Assembly: GCF_964019385.1 (NCBI RefSeq)
Contig: NC_088644.1
Coordinates: forward strand, 23,340,366-23,404,365
Direction: 5' to 3'
Source of the DNA: Sycon ciliatum
Lineage: Eukaryota > Porifera > Calcarea > Leucosolenida > Sycettidae
Length of the DNA stretch: 64,000 nucleotides
The notes beneath the pieces are model-generated. The model was not told where the DNA came from, did no database searches, and saw nothing but the letters and a program-made list of their open reading frames with translations. Position 1 is the first letter of the stretch; the number at the start of each line of letters is the position of its first letter. Positions 23,143 through 33,002 of the stretch are shown one piece after another. The translations under genes were made by a program, and so were the position numbers.

Positions 23143-23720
23143 TTACTTGAACAATTTCAACCCAATTATACTATCTTTCTGTACACACAAATTAGGCTTG
23201 TACAGACGCTGATAGATAGCTTCCAACACTTTTAACTGTAGTCCATAACCATGACGACCACGGCACAATACAGTGAACGAAGAGTCGGAATACGCACCGC
23301 AACAATCAGGACTAGCCAGCAGATGATTGTACACTGAAGACTTGCTACCACGAAACCTACGCACAACACTAACACTCTCACCGGCACTCTCACCATCACT
23401 CCCATCACTGCTCTCCGACCCACTGCTCCCTCCGCCGTCCGTTCCATCCTTCGCTTCCTCTGTACTCTCTCTGTCTCGTCCATCACGCCTGACCGGGTCC
23501 ATTGAACTCAACTCGGCCGTCCCCCTGCTATCACGTCCCTCCTTTCGCCTTCGTCCGCTGAGTGCGTAGCTTCTGTTGTAGTTGGCTGTTGATCGTCTTG
23601 GTCTTTCAATTATGGGCTTGGATGGTGGATTAGTTGTGGTTGCTGTAGATTGCGTTGTTGGTGTTGGTGTGGGAGTTACTGATATGCAAGGTGGGTCTTT
23701 TTGAGTCGGCATTTGTAGTG
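23143..23720 (-). pseudogene. PLE-2 C-terminal coding segment
   Basis: The frame 23143-23712 encodes the Thr/Pro-rich and Ser/Asp-rich tail and the closing block LKVLEAIYQRLYKPNLC, nearly identical to PLE-3 (one visible change, RRRKEG for RGRKEG). It is cut from the rest of the polyprotein by the transposon inserted at TTAA 23721. A 14-bp palindrome, GGCCAAGCTTGGCC, lies just outside at about 23112. Confidence 0.85.
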
Positions 23721-23724
23721 TTAA

Positions 23725-26286
23725 GGTGGCAGATCCCCTTTTGGGTCCAAAAAAAGGAGCAAAAAACGAAAGTTGTCAGAATGAGGCCATATCCGGCTCA
23801 TTTTCCTCCTGAAGTGATGAACTTTCCGCTGGTGTAATTTTTTATGCGGTAAACAACACGACGGTTGGGAAATTTTAAAAATTCAAACCAACTCCCACTG
23901 CGAATTTGTAAAAAATCAGCTGATCTCCACTATGAATGCAGTTCGCAAGCGCGATCAATCTTCGTTCCGGTTCACTGCGTGGATCGCGGAGGGTGCCAAG
24001 AGCGCCAGCTCTTTGTGAAATTGTGTGTGTGTGCCGTGTACGCGTGTTGGCTTGTAGTTGTACCCCGTACCGACCCGTACATCTACTCAGCTCTGCATGC
24101 AGTCAGCACCGTACGGTCACGGTGTCAGCACGAACAAAAAAATGCAAATCCGCGTCAAAGGAAGTACAGAAAAGTTGGAAATTGGCGTGTTCGCTGTTCT
24201 CTGTAGCTGTTGTCTTCTGGTCATTGGCAATAAGAGGAGATAGTCCGCTAACTACAGAGCCAAGAAGCGTGTTTTCTACGGAAACCAGTTCCAGAGCTCC
24301 AAGCGCAGAGATCTGGAGCAAGAAAACGAGTCTGCATCTCGTGCTCAAACTGAAAGTGACTCTGAGCAATTGGGAGTACCTGACACGTCTCGTAGCTGCG
24401 AACCCTTGGCTGGCGATCTGAACTTACTTGCAGATGAGGATACTGAGAGCGCTGGTGACACCAATGAAGGCTCGAGTGAGGAGAGTGATGAAGTCCTGGA
24501 TTCTGACAACTGGAATTTTAGTTTGCAGAAATTAAATTTAATTGCAGAATTTATTGTCCACAATAGCAGTTTGCAGAAAATGTAAAGAGCTGGCCTAGTC
24601 TCCATAATTGAAGTTGCATGCAACTACTGCACTTCTGTTGCTTCACCGCCCGCAGTGGGAAAGATATCCAGTTATTTTGAATTGAATAGAAAGAGCGTAC
24701 TGGCTATGCGCCTGCTTGAACGAGGCCGCGAGGATTTACGGAAATTGTGTGCATTCCTCGATTTGCCAGCGCCGGTTGAAAGAAGAACTACCAGCGCCTC
24801 GTGAAGAATCTTCACCAAGCTGCTAAAGCTAGTGCAAGTTTGAGCATGAAAAATGCTGCTGAAATTGTGTTCACACAGCAAGTTGCAGCCGGGGAGGAAT
24901 CACCAGCCGAAATCGCCGTGACAACGGACGGAACATGGATACGACGAGGATACATCTCCTTATATGGCATGCAGACTGTGATTGCTTGGGAGACGCAAAA
25001 ATTTGTGGACGTGGAAGTGTTGACCCGCTATTGTACTTTCTGCACAAGGAAGGAGACTCCCTGCGGAACTATTTTGGAAATTCTATCTGCAAGATTGCAG
25101 GCTTCGTCACAGCGATGGCCCGTGTTATTTGGGCATCTGTTTGCCACAACGTACAGTCCAAGGATGCCGAGAAATGCAATCAGTTCTGCCCGGAAGGACT
25201 CATGGTGCAGGTGGCAGCAATAGAAGTGTGGATATGGCAATGTTTCTGTGGCAGTTTCTTCATCGTCGAACAACACTATCCCTGTTGCAGTCTTTGAAGA
25301 AATTAAACCTGTATATGTCCATCTTGCCGACAAATCCCTCCTACAGGGCTGTGTTCGCCGTGCCACACAGAATGCCAATGAAGCACTCAATGGCACTATT
25401 TGACATCTCTGTCCAAAGGAATCGTTCTGTAGCTCCATAACTGTTGAGACTGCTGTGTTCCTGGCAGTGATTGTGTTCAATGAAGTCCACAGTGAGCTTG
25501 CCGAAGTGGTACAGCGTATGGGATGCACTGTTAGTCCGTCGTTGGAGAGAAATCTAGGTGTCTTTCAAGAGGAAAGCTGTACCACAAGCGTAGAAAGTCG
25601 TCAGAAGAGGAGCAAAAGGCAAGTAAGCATTGCAGAGCAGTGAAGAAAGGGTTTCTGGATCAGGCACAGCACAAGGAAGAAGAAACATATGCTGCTGGTG
25701 GCTTTTGAAAGGTGAAACTGGAGTGTACTTTTTCATGAATTTGACCCTCTTTTTCATAGACTCCGACAAGTTTGAGCCAACATATCTCAGGGCTTACTTG
25801 TCATAGAATCATAATCTTGGGCATTATTCACATCTACATGAAATTTGCTAGGTGCTAAACTAAACAGAACTGTCAATATCCCAGCGAGGTTCTTCCAACT
25901 GGCATGTCTCTGAATTATCTGTAAACATCGCGTTTCTGATCTGTAAAACTGAAAATCACAATGCTCCACTGTACATATGTTTACAAGGTTTAGTCTAGTT
26001 TAGCACCTCGAGCTGTTAGTCTGCATGAGTTCTGAGCAAATTTATACTGCTGGGCACCATTAGCCTCTGTTCTTTTTTGGCTCAATCCTTGCCCTGTACG
26101 TGCGATATGAACGCATTTTGGCTGAGAGCAAGTTCGGCACTTCAAGATATGTGAGATGTGTGAAAATGATTCTGAACCTAGGTATGAACACCCTCAACAT
26201 CACTGCCAAGTTTGGTTTGGATATTCCTAGCTGTTCATGACTTCTGGTCCAAAGAGTGTAGTATACGGAAAAGGGGAACTGCCACC
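23725..26286. mobile_element. TTAA-flanked DNA transposon (Kolobok-like), degenerate
   Basis: Both sides carry TTAA (23721-23724 and 26287-26290). The empty site in PLE-3 has a single TTAA, which proves the insertion. Terminal repeats are GGTGGCAGATCCCCTTTT and the inverse of GGTGGCAGTTCCCCTTTT, with one mismatch. TTAA duplications occur in the Kolobok and piggyBac superfamilies; the remnant transposase fits a DGTW-type (Kolobok/Mutator-like) family rather than piggyBac. Length 2,562 bp. Confidence 0.85.
24801..25643 (+). pseudogene. Broken DGTW-type transposase
   Basis: Coding remains lie in three shifting frames. DGTWIRRGYISLYGMQTVI begins at 24927 and continues to DVEVLTRYCTFC. Near 25130-25230 comes CHNVQSKDAEKCNQFCPEG, then SWCRWQQ. 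Near 25302-25520 comes VHLADKSLLQGC, TQNANEALNGTI, a TGA where Trp is expected, CPKESF and the following helix region. These blocks in this order characterise a large metazoan transposase family whose first Asp is in DGTW. Several indels and stops show it is dead. Reverse-strand frames across the same area are shadows. Confidence 0.7.
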
Positions 26287-26290
26287 TTAA

Positions 26291-26379
26291 TGCAGCTGTC
26301 AGTGTTGCTCGCGGTCTGCCACTGGCAAGCTCCACCGCCGCAAGAACCGATGGCGGAGGATCAGGAGGAGGCAGTGGGA
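26291..26379 (-). pseudogene. PLE-2 coding sliver between two insertions
   Basis: Eighty-nine bp matching PLE-3 46801-46890 (Pro-rich PPDPPPSVLAAVELASG region on the minus strand). It shows that the transposon and the palindromic element landed about 90 bp apart in the same PLE. Confidence 0.85.
26374..26379. repeat. Left 6-bp target site duplication GTGGGA
   Basis: Same hexamer at 41293-41298. The uninterrupted PLE-3 site reads GGTCCCACTGCC, with a single copy on the opposite strand. Confidence 0.93.
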
Positions 26380-26414
26380 AGTAGTAAGTGCGGGGCGGGT
26401 TCTGGCCCACTTTT

Positions 26415-26427
26415 TGACCTTTGACCT
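26415..26427. promoter_or_regulatory. DR1 nuclear-receptor-type site
   Basis: TGACCTTTGACCT, whose inverse AGGTCAAAGGTCA is the perfect DR1 consensus bound by RXR/HNF4/COUP-type receptors. A second site (TGACCTTTGACCC) lies at 26492-26504. Both repeat in the right arm at 41245-41257 and 41168-41180. Function is inferred from the motif only. Confidence 0.5.
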
Positions 26428-26732
26428 TTGGGCCAAATAAGGCACACTGTGTCGGTCGTGCTTGGTCTGGCCCGCGGGACCCCCCAGAGTTTGACCTTTG
26501 ACCCCTGGCATGCCATAAATGTGCCATAAAGGTTCTTTTCCGTGGCGAACGTGCACTTGTGTACGTTCGGTGCATTCGCACCGGGGAGTAGTAAAATACG
26601 TACTATTCCCTGATTTGCACATCGTAGATGCAGTGACATGATACAGTACAGTTTCTTTGGTAATGGTGTTTCATTTACTTTTGTATTTTCAGTTCGTTTT
26701 CTTTGTATTTAACTCCTCATTGTTTTTTTACC

Positions 26733-27070
26733 AGGCGTGGGCCATCCCCTGACTTCATAGGTGCCAAACATTTTACGTTTTTCATTTCTATTTTTTGTAC
26801 TACAGTATACATGGGTCCTTGCTGCTGCAGAGTGCTTTCGGTAACTATCCGTGGTGTGTTTGGCTACTGTTCTGCTTCAGTACCCCCCCCCCCACTTTTT
26901 CATGATTTTGAATGTTATCGTTTTCTCGGATTCCGGTTTTCCACTCTGTTATGTTCGAATCCATAGTCTGTTTAGTCTGTACACGATTTGTGCGGAACTT
27001 CTCATTGTTTTTTTTTGTTTTTGTTTTTTTTTTACCAGGCGTGGGCCATCCCCTGATCATAGGTGCCAAA
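26733..27070. repeat. Direct repeat ACCAGGCGTGGGCCATCCCC
   Basis: Two copies (about 26733 and 27037), each after a TCATTG-plus-poly-T run and followed by TGA..CATAGGTGCCAAA. Mirrored in the right arm. Confidence 0.85.
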
Positions 27071-27181
27071 GACTATGCTTCTCTTGCTGTCTGATCACAT
27101 GCGACGTCATCATTATGTGATTTGTTTTCAATCCTCCGCCATGGCAAATTGTGTTTTGTTCGCCCGTAAAAGAGGCTTTTA

Positions 27182-27187
27182 CAGACT

Positions 27188-27222
<35 letters not shown>

Positions 27223-27271
27223 AGTACTACAGTATACATGTAGTATCAAGAGTAAAAAAAAAAAAAAAAAA
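27182..27271. repeat. Two poly-A tracts
   Basis: Long A runs (about 27187-27220 and 27254-27271) separated by ACTAGTACTACAGTATACATG. Mirrored as T runs at about 40399-40486, with slightly different lengths. Confidence 0.9.
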
Positions 27272-27390
27272 GACATATTGCGCATGCGTGCATACGCACG
27301 CGGAGCGTATGACCTTCAGAGACCCTGCTTGCGGGAAAGACGCAGTGCAACACAAGGTGTACTAGTACACGTGTCATTATACTACTCCCT

Positions 27391-27797
27391 GATTCGCACT
27401 TCGTAGATGTGCAGCAAACAAGTTACAGTCCATTCATCGGAAACTGGCCCGCTGGCTTTTGAAAGTCGGATTTGGGCCAAATTGAGGATCAAAAACCCAC
27501 TTTAAATCTCAAAATTCTGGGTTTTGGATCTGCTTCTCCATACATTTTGCCATGGCATACCTGTCCTAATTGTGTAAAACCTGGCTGAATTTCTATTTCC
27601 CTGTTCTTGGACTTTTCTGGCCTCAAATGTGGCAAGGAGTAATCGCACGAGTCACACGATGCAGGATGTACTGTTGTTTTCACGATATCTACAACTATGT
27701 GAGAGAGACACCAAAAAGTTAGGGTGCCAGTTTCCAATGAATGGACTGTAGTTCACGTGCCATGCACTCGTTTTATTCGCACATCGTAGATGTGCAC
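27391..27797. repeat. Iteron-like hairpin motifs and inverted pair
   Basis: ATTCGCACWTCGTAGATGTGC occurs at 27391 and 27775, with a related shorter copy (ATTTGCACATCGTAGATGC) at 26613. GCACATC-GTA-GATGTGC is itself a hairpin. Between them ACAGTCCATTCATCGGAAAC (27427) and its inverse (about 27727) form a second inverted pair. Mirrored in the right arm. Confidence 0.7.
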
Positions 27798-27814
27798 TGA
27801 CAAGTTGCCCATAC

Positions 27815-28100
27815 AGAGCATGCCTAATCGGCTTTTCGATCGGTTAAGAGAATGTTCAAATTCGGCCATATTATGAGCTCCAAGATCAGAATTCGGCTCA
27901 ACATAGTACTTGAAGTCACCGTTCCCATTACGTCATGTACATTTACCGGTACATACACCCTGTTGAAGCACTGAAGCATCGGTTTTCGGCGAATTCAACA
28001 TGCAAATTTTTGAAAATTCGGCGAAAAGATGGGTAATTTCTTCAAAACCACTGTTTTCGGCGAATTTTTCGCCCGGCCGATTAGGGAAATGCCTACTGTC
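27815..28100. repeat. TTCGGCGAA-rich MITE-like repeat within the arm
   Basis: Begins near GCCTAATCGGCTTTTCGATC and ends GCCGATTAGGGAAATGCC, with several CGGCGAA/TTCGCCG motifs inside. Relatives lie outside the element at 51786-52510. The frame 28029-28418 that starts inside it is probably not a gene. Confidence 0.65.
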
Positions 28101-28455
28101 CATGCAGGTCCATTAGATGCAAATTTCTATTTTGATCAGGATACAGTTAGAATCAACCGGCTCCGCCCGCAGTATCATGCATCAAAACAATTATTGAAGG
28201 GGTGTCACAGTGAAGCAGTGTTGCTACGCACCGCAAATCCCCTCTGCACTGCACCGAATCTATACTGGAGAATGCAGAGTGACCAGCAAAGAGTCACAAC
28301 CCGCAGGTATCCAGTCACACTAAGGCAAATCCACCATTCCCCACATATTCACTGTAACAAACACAATACTGTTTACTATAATGCACTTTTATTTAAATGG
28401 ACTTGGATGAGTCTGTAGAAGAGAACACAATGCACGCACACGCACGCATGCGCGG

Positions 28456-28459
<4 letters not shown>

Positions 28460-28502
<43 letters not shown>
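28460..28502. repeat. (CA)n microsatellite
   Basis: About 40 bp of CA, mirrored as (TG)n at about 39170-39213. Confidence 0.95.
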
Positions 28503-28503
<1 letters not shown>

Positions 28504-28942
28504 CTAGGTTATAGTGTTATACACATATCTAGGGTTTAGGAAGCACGAGAATGTGTCGAAGCACCCACACATACCCCTTCATGCAGTGTACTTCAGTTGC
28601 CCAACACATTACGACTGCACAGGACCATCACAAAACACATTACGACTGCTATAGCACAGGACCATCACAAAACACTACACACTGTTACTACACTACACAC
28701 ACAGTTACTACACTACGCCTGTTACAAGTACTTACAAATAATTTTGAAACAAATGGCACACCCCGAAGACGGCAGCTCCAGACCTTCATACATCATCATC
28801 TGTAAAACAAAACATGAGCGCACACAAACACTATTAGTGTCACGAATACGAAAGCAGGGTAAGACAAGAGGATACGAAACAAGTAAGTATCGCTATAACG
28901 AGGGGGGGGGGTAAGTATACATGTAGACAGAGCAGTGCTTAC

Positions 28943-29372
28943 TTACAGGGTCCTAATACGCTCCACGGCATCCCGGTAGTCGGACTGCAACAGCAGCCCG
29001 ACCTGGCGACCCTCCCAGTAACGGGTTAGATGGGCCGCACCCGCCAGGTGGGCGACCACGGCTGGGCTTCCCACCAGCCTTTCTCCACTGTAAAAACGAA
29101 AGAAACCGCAGAAAGCACAGTGTCATAGAGCTCTTTTGTTGGGGGAGAGAGCTAGGAGCACTGCACACTTACCATTTGTCACAATATATGATGAGAAAGA
29201 GGCGGCGCTTGACGCACCGCCTCAGGTGCTGAAACAGGGTTATTACCCCTGACATTCGAACGCTACAGTGACAAGTGAAAGCCATTTGGACTGTAATGAT
29301 ACTGAAGTGAAGGTGTGAACCGCAAAGCAAGGACTTTACCTTCTTCCTGTCGAATTCGCTTCCCAGCTGCAT
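28943..29372 (-). CDS. Spliced small zinc-binding protein, left arm copy
   Basis: Two exons, 29173-29372 and 28943-29087, joined by GT..AG (donor GTAAGTGTG, acceptor TTTTTACAG), give 114 residues. An upstream Met at 29372 is used here; a second Met lies at residue 30. Visible motifs: FTCHCSVRM, then HLRRC, then across the splice junction YCDKCGERL. These Cys/His pairs suggest a zinc-binding fold. The second half is helical and basic-acidic (YWEGRQ, LLLQSDYRDAVERI). The stop lies in the next donor-like GTAAGT, so splicing or retention there gives the same end. The gene is divergent from the RING gene, about 175 bp apart. Family unknown. The open frame across a spliced junction and an identical second copy support it as real. 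Confidence 0.6.
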
Positions 29373-29547
29373 ACCGACATCATCCGCTAAAACCCAATCA
29401 TACCAAGTAACGCAAAGGTCATCAGTTGACCTTTTTGACTTTTCAACTCTTATCCAAAACCACCAAGAGGAAAAAACCAGGATGAAGAAGACGTCAGTTG
29501 TAGAAGCGTTTGTGGAGGAGTTGTTACATTATTCTCAGTAAATAGAT
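29373..29547. promoter_or_regulatory. Shared intergenic region of divergent arm genes
   Basis: The 175 bp between the starts of the zinc gene (minus) and the RING gene (plus) must hold both promoters. It contains AAAGGTCATCAGTTGACCTTT, an everted/inverted pair of AGGTCA half-sites, echoing the DR1 sites near the element ends. No TATA box seen. Confidence 0.4.
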
Positions 29548-30336
29548 ATGGCTGATACATTCGGTGTAGACGTGGACGACCGGTCGTGGTCTCTCACCAC
29601 GGGTCCTTTACTAATAGAAAGGCGGACGCCAATAAGAACTGTTGTGGAGGTGGCAGATCAAAACGCGCAGCAAGAAATTTGGCACGTCGATGGTAGACTC
29701 CATCAGGAGGACGGACCAGCTCTTGTTGATAGTAGGGGAGTGTCCGCCTGGTGCTATGAAGGTCGCCTTCATCGCGTTAATGAACGGGCTTGGATAGGAC
29801 GGGGTAGCATCGAGTACTACCTCAACGGTGTCCGTCATAGAGCCGGCGGTCCTGCAGTCAGTTATTGTGACGCCACATGCTGTATTCTACGGTGGTATCA
29901 CCAAGGAAGGCTCCACAGGGAGAATGCGCCAGCGGTTATACACAGGGAAGGTAACAATCGTGGACGGGAGTGGTACCGATACAACCTTTGGCATAAGGAA
30001 GATGGACCTGCTTTCATCTCTCAGGAGGAGGAGGGTGTCTATCAGTGGTACCTCAACGGGGTGTATTACGGTGACCACCATCAAGACCAGGCAATACACC
30101 CCATGGAGCTGCAGTTTATTGATGTAGTGCCTACTAAGGTAGACTCGTCAGCAATAAGTCATGAGTCCAGTTGTGTGATTTGTCAGGATGCCCTGGATCG
30201 TCCTCTATCCAAGTTGGAGTGTGGTCATGAATTTCACTTCCACTGTATCAAGTAGTGGATCAGTTCTGCCCCCAGCCCAACTTGCCCAACCTGCCGCTAC
30301 TCCATGACTGCCGAGGACTTGGTTGAGTTCTTGTAG
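29548..30336 (+). CDS. RING-finger protein with LHR..GPA repeats, internal TAG (left copy)
   Basis: Starts at ATG 29548. Residues about 45-190 are tandem repeats of the form (D/E)GRLH(R/Q)E(D/N)xPA..., e.g. GRLHQEDGPAL, GVRHRAGGPAV, GRLHRENAPAV, LWHKEDGPAF. Such repeats are known from large DNA viruses and some MORN-like proteins. The C terminus starts a RING finger (CVICQDALDRP, LECGHEFHFHC). A TAG at 30253-30255 falls inside the RING. The same frame then supplies the last Cys pair (CPTC) and ends at 30334-30336. RING proteins are usually ubiquitin ligases. Either the RING is truncated or TAG is read through; the sequence cannot tell. The right-arm copy has the same TAG plus another stop. 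Confidence 0.7.
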
Positions 30337-30422
30337 TAATACATGACACAGCTGCATGTAGGCGACTACGAATGACCAGTCATGTGCTACAGACGGACAC
30401 GGACACGCCACCCTAAGTAGCC

Positions 30423-30647
30423 ATGAGCGGCTCTTTGGACAAGGGCAACAAAGCACCCCGTGGGCGGCCAAGGTTGACACTAGCCACAAGTCTGCTCGCT
30501 CAGTTGAATAAGCTGGGTGTGCCCATGAAGACCATGGAAGACCTTTCCAGGTGCCGGCAACAAGCAGAGGATAAGACAGACTGGAAGAAACTGTGCAGCT
30601 CGACACTCGAGGACAAATCAGTATCAGCAGCTACTACACGTTGCTGA
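30423..30647 (+). CDS. Hypothetical 74-aa protein (left copy)
   Basis: Frame with RGRPRLTLATSLLAQLN and a charged Cys-containing tail (DWKKLC). It follows the RING gene and precedes an AT-rich end. The GRPRLT...W pattern recalls LINE C-terminal tails but is too short to assign. Identical copy at 37024-37248 minus. It could be a chance frame. Confidence 0.3.
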   Translation: MSGSLDKGNKAPRGRPRLTLATSLLAQLNKLGVPMKTMEDLSRCRQQAEDKTDWKKLCSSTLEDKSVSAATTRC

Positions 30648-30789
30648 TGATGCTCACAAGACAGAAGTGGGAAAAACACTGAATTTCTTTATTTAGTGCT
30701 CAACTACGCGAAATGTGTTATTATTATTATACATGTTCAACTGTACTCAGTCTGGCTGACTGCCATTCTCTACCACACATTACCGGACA

Positions 30790-31925
30790 CTGTTGTGGTT
30801 GTCGTCGTTATCGTCGTCGTCATTGTTGATGTTGTTGTCGGTTGTTGTCGTCGTTATCGTCGTCGTTGTTGATTTTGTTGGTGGCTGTTGCTGTCGGTTG
30901 TTGTCGGTTGTTGTCGTTTGCTGTTGGTTGTTGTTGGTTGTTGTTGATGTTGTTGTCGGTTGTTGTCGTCGTTATCGTCGTCGTTGTTGATGTTGTTATT
31001 AGTTGTTGCTGTCGGTTGTTGGTTGTTATTGGTTGTTCCTGTCGGTTGTTGGTTGTTATTGTTGATTGTTGTCGGTTGTTGTTGGCTGTTGGATGTTGTT
31101 ATTAGTTGTTGCTGTCGGTTGTTGGTTGTTATTGGTTGTTGCTGTCGGTTGTTGGTTGTTATTGTTGATTGTTGTCGGTTGTTGTTGGCTGTTGGATGTT
31201 GTTGCCGGTTGTTGTCGGTTGTTGTTGGTTATTGTTCGTTGTTGTTGGTTGTTGTTGGGCGTTGTTGGTTGTTGTCGGTTGTTGTCAGGTGTTGGTGGTT
31301 GTTGTTGGTTGTTGTTGTCGGTTGTTGTCGGTTGTTGGATGTTGTTGTCGGTTGTTGGGTGTTGTTGTCGGTTGTTGGGTGTTGTTGTCGGTTGTTGGGT
31401 GTTGTTGTCGGTTGTTGGGTGTTGTTGTTGGTTGGTGTTGGTTGGTGTTGGTTGTTGTTGGTTGTTGTCGGTTGTTGTCCGTTGTTGTTGGTTGTTGTTG
31501 GTTGTTGTTGGCTGTTGTTGGTTGTTGTTGTTTGTTGTTGTCGGTTGTTGGTTGTTGTTGTGTGTTGTTGTTGGTTGTAGTTGGTTGTTGTCAGTTGTTG
31601 TTGGTTGTTGGATGTTGTTGTCGGTTGTTGTCGGTTGTTGTCGGTTGTTGTTGGTTGTTGTTGGTTGTTGTTGGCTGTTGTTGGTTGTTGTTGGTTGTTG
31701 TTGGTTGTTGTTGTTTGTTGTTGTCGGTTGTTGGTTGTTGTTGTTGTTTGTTGTTGTTGTTGGTTGTAGTTGGTTGTTGTCAGTTGTTGTTGGTTGTTGT
31801 ATGTTGTTGTCGGTTGTTGTCGGTTGCTGTCGGTTGTTGTCGGTTGTTGTTGGCTGTTGTTGGCTGTTGTTGGCTGTTTTTGGTTGTTGTTGGTTGTTGT
31901 CGGTTGTTTTTGGTTGTTGTGGTTT
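30790..31925. repeat. TTG/TCG-rich satellite, left arm
   Basis: About 1.1 kb of GGTTGTTGTTGGTTGTTGTC-type units. Being stop-poor, all frames are open: the minus strand gives an Asn/Gln/Thr-rich 295-residue frame (31056-31943) and the plus strand gives Val/Cys/Leu-rich frames. These are treated as repeat artefacts, although a QN-rich product cannot be excluded. Confidence 0.93.
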
Positions 31926-32350
31926 AATCGTTATTTTGTTCATTATCCAGGAGGATGTTGCTATGATCTAGTACCATTTTTTCACATATATGAGACAAGT
32001 TTGTGTAACGTTAGTGTGACGTGGGGTATGCTGATTGGATGTGAGGTGGTGAGAGTATGCTGATTGGCGATAACAATTAGTGGAAGGGATAAAGTAATGC
32101 GCTGCTTGTGCAGCGTAGCCAAACACATGGTCAGTGGGAAACACCCTAGTACAATAAATAAAATAATAATAACATGAATTGCCACCGGCACTTGAGAGAC
32201 TCGAGCCCCGCCACCTTGTTCAAATCGGACTTGGTAGCTTCATACTGGAACTTAATCTTCTTCTTTTTGAGGTATGACCGTACAAAACGTGCTTGGAATT
32301 TTTCATTTTATTTTATTTTTTATTTGTTTTATTTTTTCATTGCAACTTTT

Positions 32351-32710
32351 TTAGCAGATATCAACTTTTTTAGCAGACTCGTGAAACAACGGTGAATCTG
32401 GAACGCATAAATGGTCCATGTCAAAGGCATGACGAGTCTCGAAGTCTTCACATTCATGATGGAACCTTGTCATGATTGACGCATTCCTTGATGGTGCGCA
32501 CATGAAATCACCCTGGCTCATCTTTTCCAACTCCATTCTTTTCACATCCTGCAACCCATACCCTACTAGTATCAGTGGGGATGCTAGAATCAGAAGAGGC
32601 AAGGCAGCACTCTTCCGTGGATGTATTACTTGACACAACACCACCCATACTTGTTTTCTAGAAGTTTTGACTATAATGATATATTGCAGCAGGAAGTAGT
32701 ATACAGTCAA
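32351..32710 (-). CDS. Small membrane protein (left copy)
   Basis: A 119-residue frame. The N terminus is hydrophobic (YYFLLQYIIIV), then a basic loop, then a membrane segment (ALPLLILASPLILVGYGL) and an acidic C-terminal tail with Cys and His. The start lies only about 50 bp inside the arm, so the two copies have different upstream sequence: this one is driven from the left edge of the core. The right copy (34961-35320) is open too, with only two residue changes. Open frames in both suggest a real product, but no family is recognised. Confidence 0.5.
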   Translation of the reverse strand: MTVYYFLLQYIIIVKTSRKQVWVVLCQVIHPRKSAALPLLILASPLILVGYGLQDVKRMELEKMSQGDFMCAPSRNASIMTRFHHECEDFETRHAFDMDHLCVPDSPLFHESAKKVDIC

Positions 32711-32861
32711 ATAGGATAGGATAAGAATGAATGATCAACTGTCTGATAAAGAATGCAGTTCAGGGTTTAGAAATATGCACAAGGCATAGTCGCAGTAGGG
32801 CAGCATGGCGATTTGTTTGTCGAACTATTAGAATGCGTAGAGTGAATAGAGTGAAGTCCAT

Positions 32862-32900
32862 ATCCCGACCGGTTTCGCTGTCTGTAGCTCATCAGGGGAT
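32862..32900 (-). ncRNA. Hammerhead ribozyme in the element core
   Basis: On the minus strand: ATCCC, core CTGATGA (32895-32889), helix II GCT..AGC with a 6-nt loop, GAA, ACCGGT, C, GGGAT. Helix I pairs ATCCC with GGGAT. ACCGGT (32868-32873) is a perfect palindrome, so helix III would form between two RNA copies. All catalytic-core bases are present. Its sequence differs from the PLE hammerheads in the window, so it was not copied from those. Confidence 0.75.
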
Positions 32901-33002
32901 GCTTTAAAGAAAAGCCGTGGACTAAAAATTAATAAAATGTGAGTAGGGATATATAGTGGGTTTTTCCAGGGCAATTATCAGGTACAACCATTGGGGTAGA
33001 GG

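Larger units (their letters stand above)
26380..32762 (+). repeat. Left arm (long terminal inverted repeat)
   Basis: Inverse of 34909-41292. Differences noticed include one base in the RING gene that makes a stop in the right copy, Phe/Tyr near 30118, and base changes near 27533, 31207, 31922, 32214 and 32290, plus poly-A length. Confidence 0.95.

Noticed and set aside
25028-25528. 166-residue minus-strand frame over the TTAA transposon
   Set aside because: It is antisense to recognisable transposase blocks on the plus strand.
28029-28418. 129-residue frame in the arm
   Set aside because: It begins within the CGGCGAA-rich repeat and has no recognisable protein pattern or promoter. Mirror frame 39255-39644 is identical by arm symmetry, not by selection.
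30793-31971. Long Val/Leu/Cys-rich plus-strand frames (up to 301 residues) over the TTG satellite
   Set aside because: The repeat lacks stop codons in most frames; composition follows the repeat unit. The same applies to the mirror frames at 35700-36880.
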